Shown here one piece after another: positions 27,657 through 37,700 of a DNA stretch of 64,000 nucleotides. The notes beneath the pieces are model-generated. The model was not told the DNA's origin. It saw nothing but the letters and a program-made list of their open reading frames with translations, and did no database searches. The translations under genes and the position numbers were made by a program. Location: assembly GCA_030425385.1 (NCBI GenBank), contig JAUIAH010000008.1, positions 62,001 through 126,000 of the forward strand, written 5' to 3'. The DNA is from Verrucomicrobiia bacterium (GTDB lineage Bacteria; Verrucomicrobiota; Verrucomicrobiia; Verrucomicrobiales; DEV007). Numbering within the stretch: the stretch's first letter is position 1; each line of letters opens with the position of its first letter.

Positions 27657-28655
27657 CTAGAGCACGACACCATTGACCGGATTCCAAGGGTGCTCACCTC
27701 GCAGCACCCGCGCAACTTCGGCGGCGCTCTTCTGACGAATTTCTAACAAGCCCTCATCGGAATAGTAGGCCGTGTGAGGCGTGATCATCAGATTGATTGG
27801 CGGGGTGTGTTCTGCTTGCCAGAGGGCGACTAACGGATCGTCGGCACTGGGGGGCTCCAGAGGCAAGACGTCGATCCCCGCCCCGGCGATGCGTCGCGTC
27901 ACTAACGCTTCAGCAAGCGCCTTGGTATCAACGACAGCGCCGCGCGCGGTATTGATGAGCACAGCTTCTGGTCGCATCTGCGCGAGGGTATCTGCATTGA
28001 TAAGATGCCGAGTCTCCTCCGTCAGTGGCGTGTGCAGCGACACCACATGACTCTCTTCTAACAGTTGGTCTAATTCCACTCGCTCAACTCCTAACACTTT
28101 CTCTTGTCCGGGCCTCAAATAGGGATCATTGACCAGAACCCGCATCTTCAGCGCCCGTGCCCGCAAGGCGGTGGCAGAACCAATACGACCCGCACCAATG
28201 ATACCTAAGGTTTGCGTGCCCAACCGCGGCACGGGCCCAACCGCGTGGCGATCCCACGGAGAAAGGACTTTTGACACGCGCAGGGAGCGGTCGGCGAGAA
28301 CAAACCCGCGCAAACACGCTAACATCATGCCGATGGCGTGATCAGCCACCTCATCCACCCCGTAGTCGGGGACATTACAAACGAGAATGCCACGTTCTTC
28401 AGCTGCCCGCACATCAACATTGTCGAATCCGACCCCACCACGCACAATCACCTGACACTGTTTCATTTCCGCCAAGACAGCATTTGTCAGGGTCACCTCA
28501 TGATAGAGGATGACACCATCGGCATCTGCCAATCTACCTTTCAATGCCTCCGTTGACTTGGCACCGAGACAATCTACCCGCGCCAATCCAGCCAGCATCT
28601 CATCCTCGATGCGAACGGGAGGTTGAAGACAATCCGTGATCACAACGCGTTTCAT
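27657..28655 (-). CDS. D-2-hydroxyacid dehydrogenase, CtBP-like
   Basis: A 332-residue cytosolic NAD-dependent dehydrogenase. The dinucleotide fold 'LGIIGAGRIGSATALRA' (~150), the catalytic Arg in 'LINTARGAVVDT', the Glu in the following helix region and the catalytic His in 'LMITPHTAYYSD' are all present. 'VRGGVGFDNVDVRAAEERGI' is the substrate-domain motif. Overall it resembles the C-terminal-binding-protein branch of the family. The substrate is not predictable. The small membrane gene upstream ends 9 bases before its start, so the two form a leftward operon. Confidence 0.85.
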   Translation of the reverse strand: MKRVVITDCLQPPVRIEDEMLAGLARVDCLGAKSTEALKGRLADADGVILYHEVTLTNAVLAEMKQCQVIVRGGVGFDNVDVRAAEERGILVCNVPDYGVDEVADHAIGMMLACLRGFVLADRSLRVSKVLSPWDRHAVGPVPRLGTQTLGIIGAGRIGSATALRARALKMRVLVNDPYLRPGQEKVLGVERVELDQLLEESHVVSLHTPLTEETRHLINADTLAQMRPEAVLINTARGAVVDTKALAEALVTRRIAGAGIDVLPLEPPSADDPLVALWQAEHTPPINLMITPHTAYYSDEGLLEIRQKSAAEVARVLRGEHPWNPVNGVVL

Positions 28656-28664
28656 GCTCCTCTC

Positions 28665-29003
28665 CTAGACCGAGGGCTCCTGCTCTGTCGAGTCCCGCCC
28701 TCGGTTTCGCCACCAGAAATATGGAAGCGCCACTGGAAAGAAGAGGCCCATCACATAGAAACGGAGGAGGGTCTGCTGCTGGCGAATAGGCATGCCCTGC
28801 AACTCGGCAATCCATGCGAAAAACCGGATACCTAACAGTGCCATGGCGATGACAAGCACCGCAGGATGCCGCGACCAGGCAAAGGCATGGAGCGCTATCC
28901 AGAGGGGAACCGAAGTCCAGCGGAGGGGCGGCCCCTGGCGAACCGCCCGAACCCCTTGCAGAGTGGCGACGGTCCCGGTCAGGACGATGAGAAAGAACTG
29001 CAC
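28665..29003 (-). CDS. Small membrane protein, unknown function
   Basis: A 112-residue protein starting with GTG 29003. Hydrophobic segments lie at ~2-20, ~33-63 (probably two helices) and ~80-97, with a basic/acidic C terminus. I do not recognise the family. It is the first gene of an operon with the hydroxyacid dehydrogenase (9-base gap). The start codon choice rests on the hydrophobic N terminus rather than on a strong ribosome-binding site. Confidence 0.55.
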   Translation of the reverse strand: MQFFLIVLTGTVATLQGVRAVRQGPPLRWTSVPLWIALHAFAWSRHPAVLVIAMALLGIRFFAWIAELQGMPIRQQQTLLRFYVMGLFFPVALPYFWWRNRGRDSTEQEPSV

Positions 29004-29071
29004 TGCTCACTTATGGGCACCATTCGCCCCAATCGCAACCGCCAGCTCTATCACCAACCAACAGCAATCTT

Positions 29072-30106
29072 CTAAGACACAGCCCGTGGCCTTCGCAAAT
29101 CTACCAGCCCACGCCATCCGGCTATCCCTGGGGAACGCAAAGCCCGCGCTCCACGCCTCCGTTTCACGCGCATCTGCTCCCGATGCCTGACAAACACCTC
29201 TTCCACGAAGGCCTCACTCCCTAGGGCCAACCCCTCACTGAAATAGCGCACCCGCACCCGCACCACCTGAGCTAAGCTCAATCGTCCGCCTTGCCGTTTC
29301 ACCTTCTCAACCGCGCCTCCACTCATGCCGAGGCGCGCTTTCCCACCCCCCTCTGGAGCCGGCTGACCCTCTTCTCCCAACCCGTACAGATAGCGCCGAT
29401 ACTGCGCCTGACACGTTCGCCACTGCTGCTGCCCCCCGTGCTCGATCCCTAACACCCGCATCAAGCCTCGACGCCGCGCTCTATTCCCCGCGACAGCCTC
29501 CCCATAGCTGCTCCACCGATAATCCTTCGGATCTTCCACAATCCCCGCCCTCACCGGATTCAGATCGATGTAAGCCGCCATCGTCAGCAACACCGTCTCG
29601 TCATTCTCTAACAACACACTCTTAAACCGATCCTCCCAAAGCGGCCCCTTGCGCTGAACCTTCTTGTTATACCACTGCGTGAAGCGCTGCTTTAGCTCCT
29701 TCATGAACATCGACACATCCGCCATCCGGTCTAGAAAGCGCTGCCGATACTCCGGATATCCCTTCTCAGGACACTGCTCCTTCATCCGCGCTAACATCTG
29801 CCGCACCTCGATCAACTGCTCCTCGGAGCGCGTCACCAGTGCCAGCCGCCGCAGCAATTCTGCATCATCAATCGCGGCGCGATGTTCCTCCGCATTCGGC
29901 ACCTCGATCAGAAGATGGATGTGGTTCGACATGATACAAAAGCAAATCAACTCCACCCCCGCAAACCCGCACTGGATCTCCAGCAGTTCTCGAAATTTCT
30001 CTTTCACCGGCCCCTCAAGCACGAAGCGCCCTTCAATGATCCGAGACATCACGTGGTAACAGTTTGAAGCCGCGCCAGCATCTCCCTTGATTCTAACCGA
30101 TCTCAT
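29072..30106 (-). mobile_element. REP-associated tyrosine transposase (RAYT, Y1_Tnp)
   Basis: A 344-residue single-gene transposase of the IS200/IS605-like HUH type. The metal-binding HUH motif is 'IMSNHIHLLIE' (~58-68). The region 'MKELKQRFTQWYNKKVQRKG' (~135-155) carries the catalytic tyrosine, and 'GPLWEDRFKSVLLEN' with 'YIDLNPVRAGIVEDPKDYRW' are typical of RAYT proteins. The C-terminal extension is Arg-rich. RAYTs act on REP palindromes rather than moving as full insertion sequences. No flanking IS ends are seen; a perfect 10-base palindrome lies 38 bases upstream of the start (30144-30166). The protein seems intact. Confidence 0.85.
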
Positions 30107-30143
30107 CCCCCCACTTCAACCTACATCACTCACTGCGTCAACC

Positions 30144-30166
30144 AATTTGTGGTCTGACCACAAATT
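30144..30166. repeat. Perfect 10-base inverted repeat upstream of the transposase
   Basis: AATTTGTGGT (30144-30153) and ACCACAAATT (30157-30166) are exact inverted copies around CTG. The site lies between the divergent transposase and CotH genes, 37 bases from the former and 58 from the latter. It could be an operator, a REP-like palindrome or part of a terminator; which cannot be told here. Confidence 0.7.
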
Positions 30167-30224
30167 ATCTGTGGACGTGTGCAAGGGGGTCGACATCCTG
30201 GGGGCACCTCGCTAGGTTTCCTGG

Positions 30225-33200
30225 ATGCTGATTCCCCGATTTCTTTCCTCCCTTGTCTTGCTGAGCACGGGCGCGACGCTGCATGCCGTGCCTGATTTGG
30301 TGGCTCATTGGCCGCTGGACGCTCTCACAGATGGTCAGGTGTCTGACATCAGTGGCTCCCATGGCCTCGACGCCTCCGGGTTGAGTTCGGCAGATCTGAT
30401 CCCTGGTCGGCATGGCCAGGCGGTCGCCTTCGATGGTTCCCGAGAGACCCTCCTGGCGCGCACACACGCCGCGGATGATCGCCTTCCCATCAGCCAATAC
30501 GAAGCTTTTAGCGTCAGCCTCTGGGTGCGCGGTCAGGGGCAGGGCCAGGACGATCTGCGCGTCTTCTCCGAAGCCAGTTCGGCAAGTAATACGCCTCTGT
30601 TCAACATCGGGACTGATCAATCCGGAAACTCACGCGTGGTGGATATCTACATTCGACCGGGAGCCGGTCATCGCCTTTCAGATGCCAACGCTTTCGACAA
30701 TGCCTGGCACCACCTTGCTTGGGTTCAGGATGGAAACAGCGCCACTCTCTACATTGATGGCACGGCCGACGGCGCTTCCTTTGAAGCCGCAAGCGGTCTG
30801 GATGTCGATATCACGTCTATTGGGGGGATTCGGCGTTCGGGAGGCGATTCCCATTGGTTCACAGGAGGCATCGACGACGTCTCGCTCTGGGAGGGAGCGC
30901 TCACCGCAGACGAAGTGGCTCGGTTGGCCAGCGGTGAAACACCGCAGCAATTGACGGGCGAGGAATCGAACGGAAACGGCGGAGAGGAGCCGACTGATCC
31001 CACGGACTTCGTCGCTGAGGGCGATCATCTTCGGATCATGGAGTTCCTGGCCTCGAACCAGAGCCAATTGGCTGATGGCAACGGGGACTATTCCGACTGG
31101 CTTGAACTGTGGAATCCGACGGGCGAAGCCATCCAACTGGAGGGGCATTTCCTCACCGATGCCGAAGGCGAAACCTCCTGGGTATTTCCATCCGTGATCA
31201 TGGAGCCGAACGAGCGCCTGATTATCTGGGCTTCCGGCACCGGAAACAGCACCGTCGATGAACTCCACACAGATTTCCGGCTCTCGAGAGATGCGGGGGG
31301 CTACATCGCTCTGATTGCTCCCGATGGAACCACCGTGATCGATGCCATCGCCAACTACCCGCGGCAGCGCTCGGATGTTTCCTACGGCTACGATACCAAT
31401 GATCAGTTAGCCTATTTCCCCGCCCCTACTCCGGGCGAGAAGAACAACTCAGCGATCGCAGGTTATGTGCAAGACACACGCTTTTCGGTCGATCGCGGTT
31501 TCTACGACGAACCCTTCGCTCTCGAAATCACCACGGACACGGAAGGCGCATCCATCTATTACACGACCGACGGGAGCGAACCCACCCAGCCCTCACTCTT
31601 TAAACCAGCTAATGGAACGCTCTACGAAGGGCCGATTCAGATTGCGACGACAACGACCATCCGTGCCAAGGCCTTCAAGGCAGGTTTCCGCCCCACTGAC
31701 ATCGACACACAGACTTATCTCTTCATCAACGACGTCACGAAACAACCTGCGCAGCCTGAAGACTGGCCGGAGGATTGGGGGCGGAATGGTGAAGTGCCAG
31801 GACGAGTGGTGGCGGACTATGAAATGGACCCCCGTGTGGTCGATCATACAGAGGAAGGCTATAGCGTCCGTGAGGCCCTGCTCGATATCCCTACCCTTTC
31901 CATCGTGATGGACCGCGATGATTTCATCGGTTCCAATGGGATCTATACGAATCCACAATCACGGGGCGCGGACTTTGAAAAGCCCTGTTCTCTCGAACTC
32001 ATCTATCCCAATGGAGACACTGGATTTCAGGTTGATTGCGGTGTGGAAGTACACGGAAATTCCAGTCGGCGCCCCTGGCGGATGCAGAAGCACTCTCTGC
32101 GCGTGTCTTTCAAAAGCGTTTATGGTGTTTCCGTTCTTAATTACCCACTGATCGAGGGATCGCCGATCGAATCCTTCAATAAAATCGTTCTCCGCGCCTG
32201 TTTCACTGATAGCTGGGGACTGGTGAGCTGGGGACCTTCTCGCTACCGCCCGAACGATTCCCAATACATCCGTGACATGTGGATGAAACATTCCATGCGT
32301 GACATGGGGCACGATTCCTTGGATGGCACCTTCATGCATCTTTATGTGAACGGGCTGTATTGGGGGCTCTTCAATCCTGCCGAGAAGATGGAAGCCGAAA
32401 GTCTGGTGACCCACTTGGGTGGACAGGAAGGCGACTACGATGTCATTGACGACTTCACGCTTCCTCCTATCGATGGGAATGTGGCAGGATGGAACAGGAT
32501 GCACCAGCTTTCTCGAGAAGATCTCGATGAAGAAAGCAACTACCGTGCACTAGCAGAAGTGCTGGATCTGGAAAACTTCGCCGACTACATGCTTCTCCAC
32601 TTCTTTGGAGATGCCGAAGATTGGCCACACCACAATGGTCATGCGATGAGCAATCGCGGCGCGAATGGGCCTTTCCAGTTCTATGTCTGGGATCAAGAAA
32701 TCGCTTTGGATAATCTCCAAATGAAACGCTACGATTCCGCTGACGCAAATCGCCCCGGAGGCTTGTTCCAGCAATTGCGCGATAGCGAAGAATTCCAGCT
32801 CCTCTTTGCCGACCGCGTGCAGAAACACCTCTTCAATGACGGTGCGCTCACCGTGAAAGCTTGTCAGGACCGCTACATGGCCCTGGCCAATCGAATCGAC
32901 AAAGCCATCGTCGCGGAATCGGCCCGCTGGGGAGATACCCAGGAGAGCACGCCCTATGGCAATACCATCGATCAACCGCGCGATCCCAGCGACGTAGACG
33001 ACTTGGCTTATCCGGGCAACTTGCAGGGCTATTTCACACGCGAGAATTCCTGGGTCATCGAGCGCGACAATGTCGTGAACCACTACATCCCCACCATTCA
33101 CGACCTTTCCAACAACAATAGCATCTTTAATGAATTGGAAGATGCCGATCTCTGGCCGAACACCAAAGCCCCTAGCTTCAGCCAGCATGGCGGAATGGTG

Positions 33201-34367
33201 CCGGAAGGGTATCTGCTAGAAATTGAACCCAATGGTGGCTTTCGCGGTTCGGACGCATTCTACTACACGATGGATGGCAGTGATCCCCGTCTATGGGGAG
33301 GCGATATTTCCCCTACGGCCACTGCCTACACGCCCTCCACAGAAGGCATCCCACTAACAGAATCCGTGACCATTCGAGCGCGGTTGCTGAGCAAATCAAA
33401 TCCTTTCTTGCTCAAGGGAGAATGGAGTCCTCTCATTGAAGCTACTTTCCGAGTCGGCAGTTACGCTAGTCCCTCCGCGCTCCAAGTGAGCGAGATCATG
33501 TATCAGCCCGCGCTCCCTTCCGATGAGGAGGTCGCAGCGGGCTTTCAGAATCGCCGCGACTTCGAATTCCTGGAATTGGTCAACACGAGCTCGAACAAGA
33601 TCTTGCTTGAGGGCCTGCAGATCAGTTCGGGACTCACCGTCAGTTTCCCTGAAGGACCAAGCGCTGAAGTAGGTCCTGGCGACGTTATCCTCTTAGTGGC
33701 GAACCGTGAGGCCATGGCAGTCCGTTACGGAGAGAACCTGCCAATCGTGGGTGTCTTTGAACGATCAAGCCAATTGGCCAATAATGGAGAAGCCATCGCT
33801 CTAGCAGATGCCTCTGGAATGGAGATCTGGCGCTTTGCCTACAATGACGCGGAGGATTGGCCGCAGGAGGCGGATGGCGCTGGTCACAGCTTGGAGAATG
33901 CTGCTCCTGGAAGCGGAGGCGATCTCAATGAGCCCACGGCGTGGAAAGCCAGTGCTCAGGTAGGCGGCACGCCTGGTTCCACGGGATCGGTCACGACGCC
34001 TACGGGCGGCTATGCCACCTGGCGGGCTGCGCAATTTGGCGACGATGCCAGTGACGCTTCTGTCAGTGGTCCGCTTGCGGATCCTGATGATGATGGCTTT
34101 CCCAATCTCCTTGAGTACGGCCTGGGGATGTCACCACTCGCTCCCTCCACCCCGGAGGTTCAGGTGACTCAGGAAGGCGATACCACCACCGCTCGCTACG
34201 TGCGCGTCCCAGGCATCACCGACCTCGATTGGGCAGCGGAACAGTCTAGCGACTTGGAAAACTGGGACACCCTTGAGCCCACCCTCAACGAAACCGACTT
34301 GGAGGTTTCCTTGCCCAGCGGTCCAAATCGTCAGTTCCTTCGCTTGCGGGTCACGCCGATGCCTTGA
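30225..34367 (+). CDS. Secreted multidomain CotH-kinase protein with LamG and lamin-tail domains
   Basis: A 1380-residue exported protein. Order: signal peptide (1-21), LamG/concanavalin-like domain (~25-240, 'LVAHWPLDALTDGQVSDISG' and 'WHHLAWVQDGNSATLYIDG'), lamin-tail domain (~267-400), chitobiase/hexosaminidase C-type beta domain (~419-500, 'ASIYYTTDGSEPTQPS'), CotH kinase domain (~545-900) with 'GVEVHGNSSRRPWRMQKHSL' (~605) and a 'VWDQE' metal-binding motif (~818), a second 'FYYTMDGSDP' domain (~1010), a second lamin-tail domain (~1085-1210) and a DPDDDGFPNLLEY calcium loop (~1286). The carbohydrate-binding folds suggest surface attachment. It is the neighbour of the NRPS-PKS gene, separated by one small membrane-protein gene. 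Confidence 0.85.
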   Translation: MLIPRFLSSLVLLSTGATLHAVPDLVAHWPLDALTDGQVSDISGSHGLDASGLSSADLIPGRHGQAVAFDGSRETLLARTHAADDRLPISQYEAFSVSLWVRGQGQGQDDLRVFSEASSASNTPLFNIGTDQSGNSRVVDIYIRPGAGHRLSDANAFDNAWHHLAWVQDGNSATLYIDGTADGASFEAASGLDVDITSIGGIRRSGGDSHWFTGGIDDVSLWEGALTADEVARLASGETPQQLTGEESNGNGGEEPTDPTDFVAEGDHLRIMEFLASNQSQLADGNGDYSDWLELWNPTGEAIQLEGHFLTDAEGETSWVFPSVIMEPNERLIIWASGTGNSTVDELHTDFRLSRDAGGYIALIAPDGTTVIDAIANYPRQRSDVSYGYDTNDQLAYFPAPTPGEKNNSAIAGYVQDTRFSVDRGFYDEPFALEITTDTEGASIYYTTDGSEPTQPSLFKPANGTLYEGPIQIATTTTIRAKAFKAGFRPTDIDTQTYLFINDVTKQPAQPEDWPEDWGRNGEVPGRVVADYEMDPRVVDHTEEGYSVREALLDIPTLSIVMDRDDFIGSNGIYTNPQSRGADFEKPCSLELIYPNGDTGFQVDCGVEVHGNSSRRPWRMQKHSLRVSFKSVYGVSVLNYPLIEGSPIESFNKIVLRACFTDSWGLVSWGPSRYRPNDSQYIRDMWMKHSMRDMGHDSLDGTFMHLYVNGLYWGLFNPAEKMEAESLVTHLGGQEGDYDVIDDFTLPPIDGNVAGWNRMHQLSREDLDEESNYRALAEVLDLENFADYMLLHFFGDAEDWPHHNGHAMSNRGANGPFQFYVWDQEIALDNLQMKRYDSADANRPGGLFQQLRDSEEFQLLFADRVQKHLFNDGALTVKACQDRYMALANRIDKAIVAESARWGDTQESTPYGNTIDQPRDPSDVDDLAYPGNLQGYFTRENSWVIERDNVVNHYIPTIHDLSNNNSIFNELEDADLWPNTKAPSFSQHGGMVPEGYLLEIEPNGGFRGSDAFYYTMDGSDPRLWGGDISPTATAYTPSTEGIPLTESVTIRARLLSKSNPFLLKGEWSPLIEATFRVGSYASPSALQVSEIMYQPALPSDEEVAAGFQNRRDFEFLELVNTSSNKILLEGLQISSGLTVSFPEGPSAEVGPGDVILLVANREAMAVRYGENLPIVGVFERSSQLANNGEAIALADASGMEIWRFAYNDAEDWPQEADGAGHSLENAAPGSGGDLNEPTAWKASAQVGGTPGSTGSVTTPTGGYATWRAAQFGDDASDASVSGPLADPDDDGFPNLLEYGLGMSPLAPSTPEVQVTQEGDTTTARYVRVPGITDLDWAAEQSSDLENWDTLEPTLNETDLEVSLPSGPNRQFLRLRVTPMP

Positions 34368-34378
34368 ACAATGCCCCG

Positions 34379-34720
34379 ATGATCTACTGGCTTGCTGGTG
34401 CCCTTGCGCTCGAAATTGTGATCGTCATCACGGGGCTCCTCATGCATGGCCCCTATCTGCGCCATCTGAGGCACCACCATCGCCCTCTTTGGGAAGACAT
34501 CAGCCGCAAAGCCCCTCGCCGCTGGCGCTATTTCAAGGGGATGCCAACCACAGGACTCCTCATCAGTAGCTTCATCGGCAATCCGGCTTACAAGGCAGAC
34601 GAAGAGCGTGGCAAACTGTGGATGGGACGGATCATCGTGGCTCTCAACCTCCTCCACCTTGTCATTCTGGCTGCCGTCGTGCTCCTCGGTGTGTGGGTCT
34701 TTGCCCTCGGAGGCCCGTAA
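34379..34720 (+). CDS. Small membrane protein, unknown function
   Basis: A 113-residue protein with hydrophobic segments at ~2-20 and ~82-110, and a His/Arg-rich stretch between ('HGPYLRHLRHHHRPLWEDIS'). ATG 34379 is preferred, 11 bases after the CotH stop; a TTG at 34364 overlaps that stop. I do not recognise the family. The close spacing suggests co-transcription with the CotH gene upstream. Confidence 0.6.
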   Translation: MIYWLAGALALEIVIVITGLLMHGPYLRHLRHHHRPLWEDISRKAPRRWRYFKGMPTTGLLISSFIGNPAYKADEERGKLWMGRIIVALNLLHLVILAAVVLLGVWVFALGGP

Positions 34721-34798
34721 ACGGCGAGAAACAACCTCTGGTTAATATGAAATATTTGTAAATTATCATTTATATGGCAATCTAAACCACTGACTGCC
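34721..34798 (+). promoter_or_regulatory. AT-rich leader of the NRPS-PKS gene
   Basis: The 78 bases before the NRPS-PKS start are strikingly AT-rich compared with their surroundings (34741-34776 is almost entirely A and T). This is the kind of region where a promoter would lie, but I cannot place -35/-10 boxes with acceptable spacing. Confidence 0.4.
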
Positions 34799-37700
34799 AT
34801 GCCGTCCGACTTGCGTTCCCCCATCGCTGACTCGCCTCTTGCCCTCTTAGAGCGCTGGAATCCCGCGCCTGTCACAACGTTCTTCTCTTATTCGCCCAGC
34901 GAAGTGTTCACGCTTCACCGGCGGTTTGAAGCCCAGGCAGATGCGACTCCCGATGCGATCGCCGTGACGTTTGAAGGGGAGGACTGGTCTTTCCGAGAAC
35001 TAGACGAGCACGCCAATCACATCGCTCGCACCTTGCGGGACTATGGCCTAGGACCAGACAAGCTCGCGGGGCTATACTTGGAACGCGGTCCGGCCCTGAT
35101 CCTCGCGATTCTTGCCATTCACAAGGCCGGAGGGGCCTACGTGCCTCTAGATCCCTCCCACCCGACCGAGCGTCTCCAAGCGATTGCTGAGGATGCGGGC
35201 GTGACGGTGATGGTGACCCAATCGTCCCTGGCGCAACAGCTCGCCGTGCCGGAGGCAGCCACCATTCTGTTAGACCCACGGACGGCGCTCATGACAGAAC
35301 GGGAGACCGAGCGTTTGGCGACTGTTGGCGTGCATTCGCGTCACCTCGCCTACCTGATCTACACATCGGGATCCACAGGGAAGCCCAAGGGCGTCGAGAT
35401 CACGCATCATTCGGCGGTGAATTTAGTGCTCGCCACACACGAACAGCTAGGCCTTCAGGCGGGAGAAGCCATGCTAGCCATCACCACGGTGTCTTTCGAT
35501 ATCTCAGTGCCGGAAATCTATCTCCCGCTCATGACTGGAGTGCGCATGGTATTGACTCCGCGAGGCATGGGTGCCGATGGTGAGAGCTTTGCCGCGGTGT
35601 TAGAGCACGAGAATATTCGCTTCGCGCAAGCCACCCCGACTACCTGGCGATTGGTCTTGGCCACCGGTTGGAAAGGGAAAGCCGATCTGAAGATCGTCAG
35701 CACTGGGGAAGCGATCGACCGCGAGCTCGCCAATCAGCTCGCGCCCATGTGCGAGGAGCTTTGGAATTTCTACGGTCCCACCGAGACGACCGTGTGGTCC
35801 TCCTTCGCCCGCATGCACAAGGAAGAAGGCCCTATCCTGATTGGGTATCCCGTCGCTAACAATCGCCTCTATATTCTCGACGAGCATTTGCAACCGTTAG
35901 GAGTAGGCGAAACGGGTCGTCTCTTCATCGGTGGCGAAGGCTTGGCTCGCGGCTATGCCAATCGCCCCGAGCTTACGGCTGAGAAGTTCATCCCCGATCC
36001 CTTTGTCGATGATGACGCCGCCCGCATGTATGATACGGGGGACTTAGCGCGTTGGATGGCCGATGGCCAAGTCGAATGCCTCGGTCGGGTGGATCACCAA
36101 GTGAAGATCCGTGGCTACCGCATTGAGCTCGGCGAAATCGAATCCGTGATCAAGCAGCACCCCAGTGTGGGAGATGCAGTCACCAACGTCTTCAAAGATG
36201 CTTTTGGCGAGCCGCAGCTCATTGGCTACACGGTGCCTGCCAATGGTGCTGCTCCAGAATCGGAAGAACTACGCTCCTTTCTCAGTAGCAAGCTTCCCGA
36301 CTACATGGTTCCAATTGCTTTCGAACCGTTGGCGAAGTTGCCCATGACGCCCTCACAGAAGGTCGATCGCAAGGCCCTTCCAAAGCCAGCCATTCTGGAT
36401 AAAACGTCAGAGCCTGTCGCTCTCGAAGGCACCGCAGAAGAGGTCATCACGCGCATCTGGGCATCTGTGTTAGGCAAAGAAGGGCTCTCAGCAGAGGATC
36501 ACGTTTTTAAGTTAGGCGCTCATTCTCTTCACGTGGCGCGGGTGCATGCACAATTGAGACAGGCGTTTCCCAAGAAGATCACCATTGCCCAGCTCTTTCA
36601 GTATGGGACGCCGGCTGCCTTAGCACCCTATTTCGAGACGTCCGCAAACAAACGCCTGCACGTGAGGACGCAGAATGCCGTGAACACCTCACGCGACATC
36701 GCCATCATTGGCATGGCAGGACGTTTTCCCAAGTCTCCCAATCTGGATGCCTACTGGGCTAATCTCCGCGACGGTGTGGAGTGCATTCGCGACTATGCTG
36801 AAGACGATCTGATCGCCGCGGGCGTTGGGCCCGAAGTCTATCGGGATCCTCGCTATGTCAGTCGCGGTTGTGATCTTGAGAGGCACGAGCAGTTTGATGC
36901 GGGCTTCTTCGAGATGAGCCCGATCGAGGCGAAGCTTACAAACCCACAACATCGGATCTTTCTCCAAGCAGCTTGGGAAGCACTGGAACACGCGGGCTAC
37001 GCAGCCAGCCGATTTGAGGGTGCCATCGGCCTCTATGGAGGCGCTGGGCACAACCGGTACGCGCACCGTTTGGAAACGGAACCCGGTGTGCAGTACCTGC
37101 AATTACTGGTCGGCAACGAGCACGATTACCTCACCACTCGCACCGCCTTTAAGTTAGGTTTGCGAGGACCCGCCCTCAATATTCAGACGGCGTGTTCCAC
37201 CTCTCTGGTCGCCATTCACGAAGCCTGTGATGCGCTCATCAGCGGGCAATGTGACATGGCGCTGGCTGGCGGCGTCTCTCTCGCGTGGCCGGAAGGGCGC
37301 GGCTATCTCTACGAGGAAGGGATGATCTTTTCCAAGGACGGACATTGTCGCGCCTTCGATGCAAACGCGACGGGGACGGTCTTCAGCCCCGGGGTTGGCA
37401 TCGTCGCCTTGAAGCCTCTCGCCCAAGCGTTAGAGGATGGTGATTCCGTCCATGCGGTCCTCCGTGGCATCGCGATCAACAATGATGGTAACCGCAAGGG
37501 AAGCTTCGCCGCGCCGAGCATCGAAGGGCAAGCCGAGGTGATCGCCGAGACGCTTGCTCAACAGCAAATCGATCCAAGCACCATCAGCTATGTCGAGGCG
37601 CACGGCACGGGAACAGTGGTAGGCGATCCCATCGAGGTTGCCGGCCTCACCCAGGCTTATCGCGAACACACGAGCAAGTCTCAGTACTGTGGCCTTGGAT

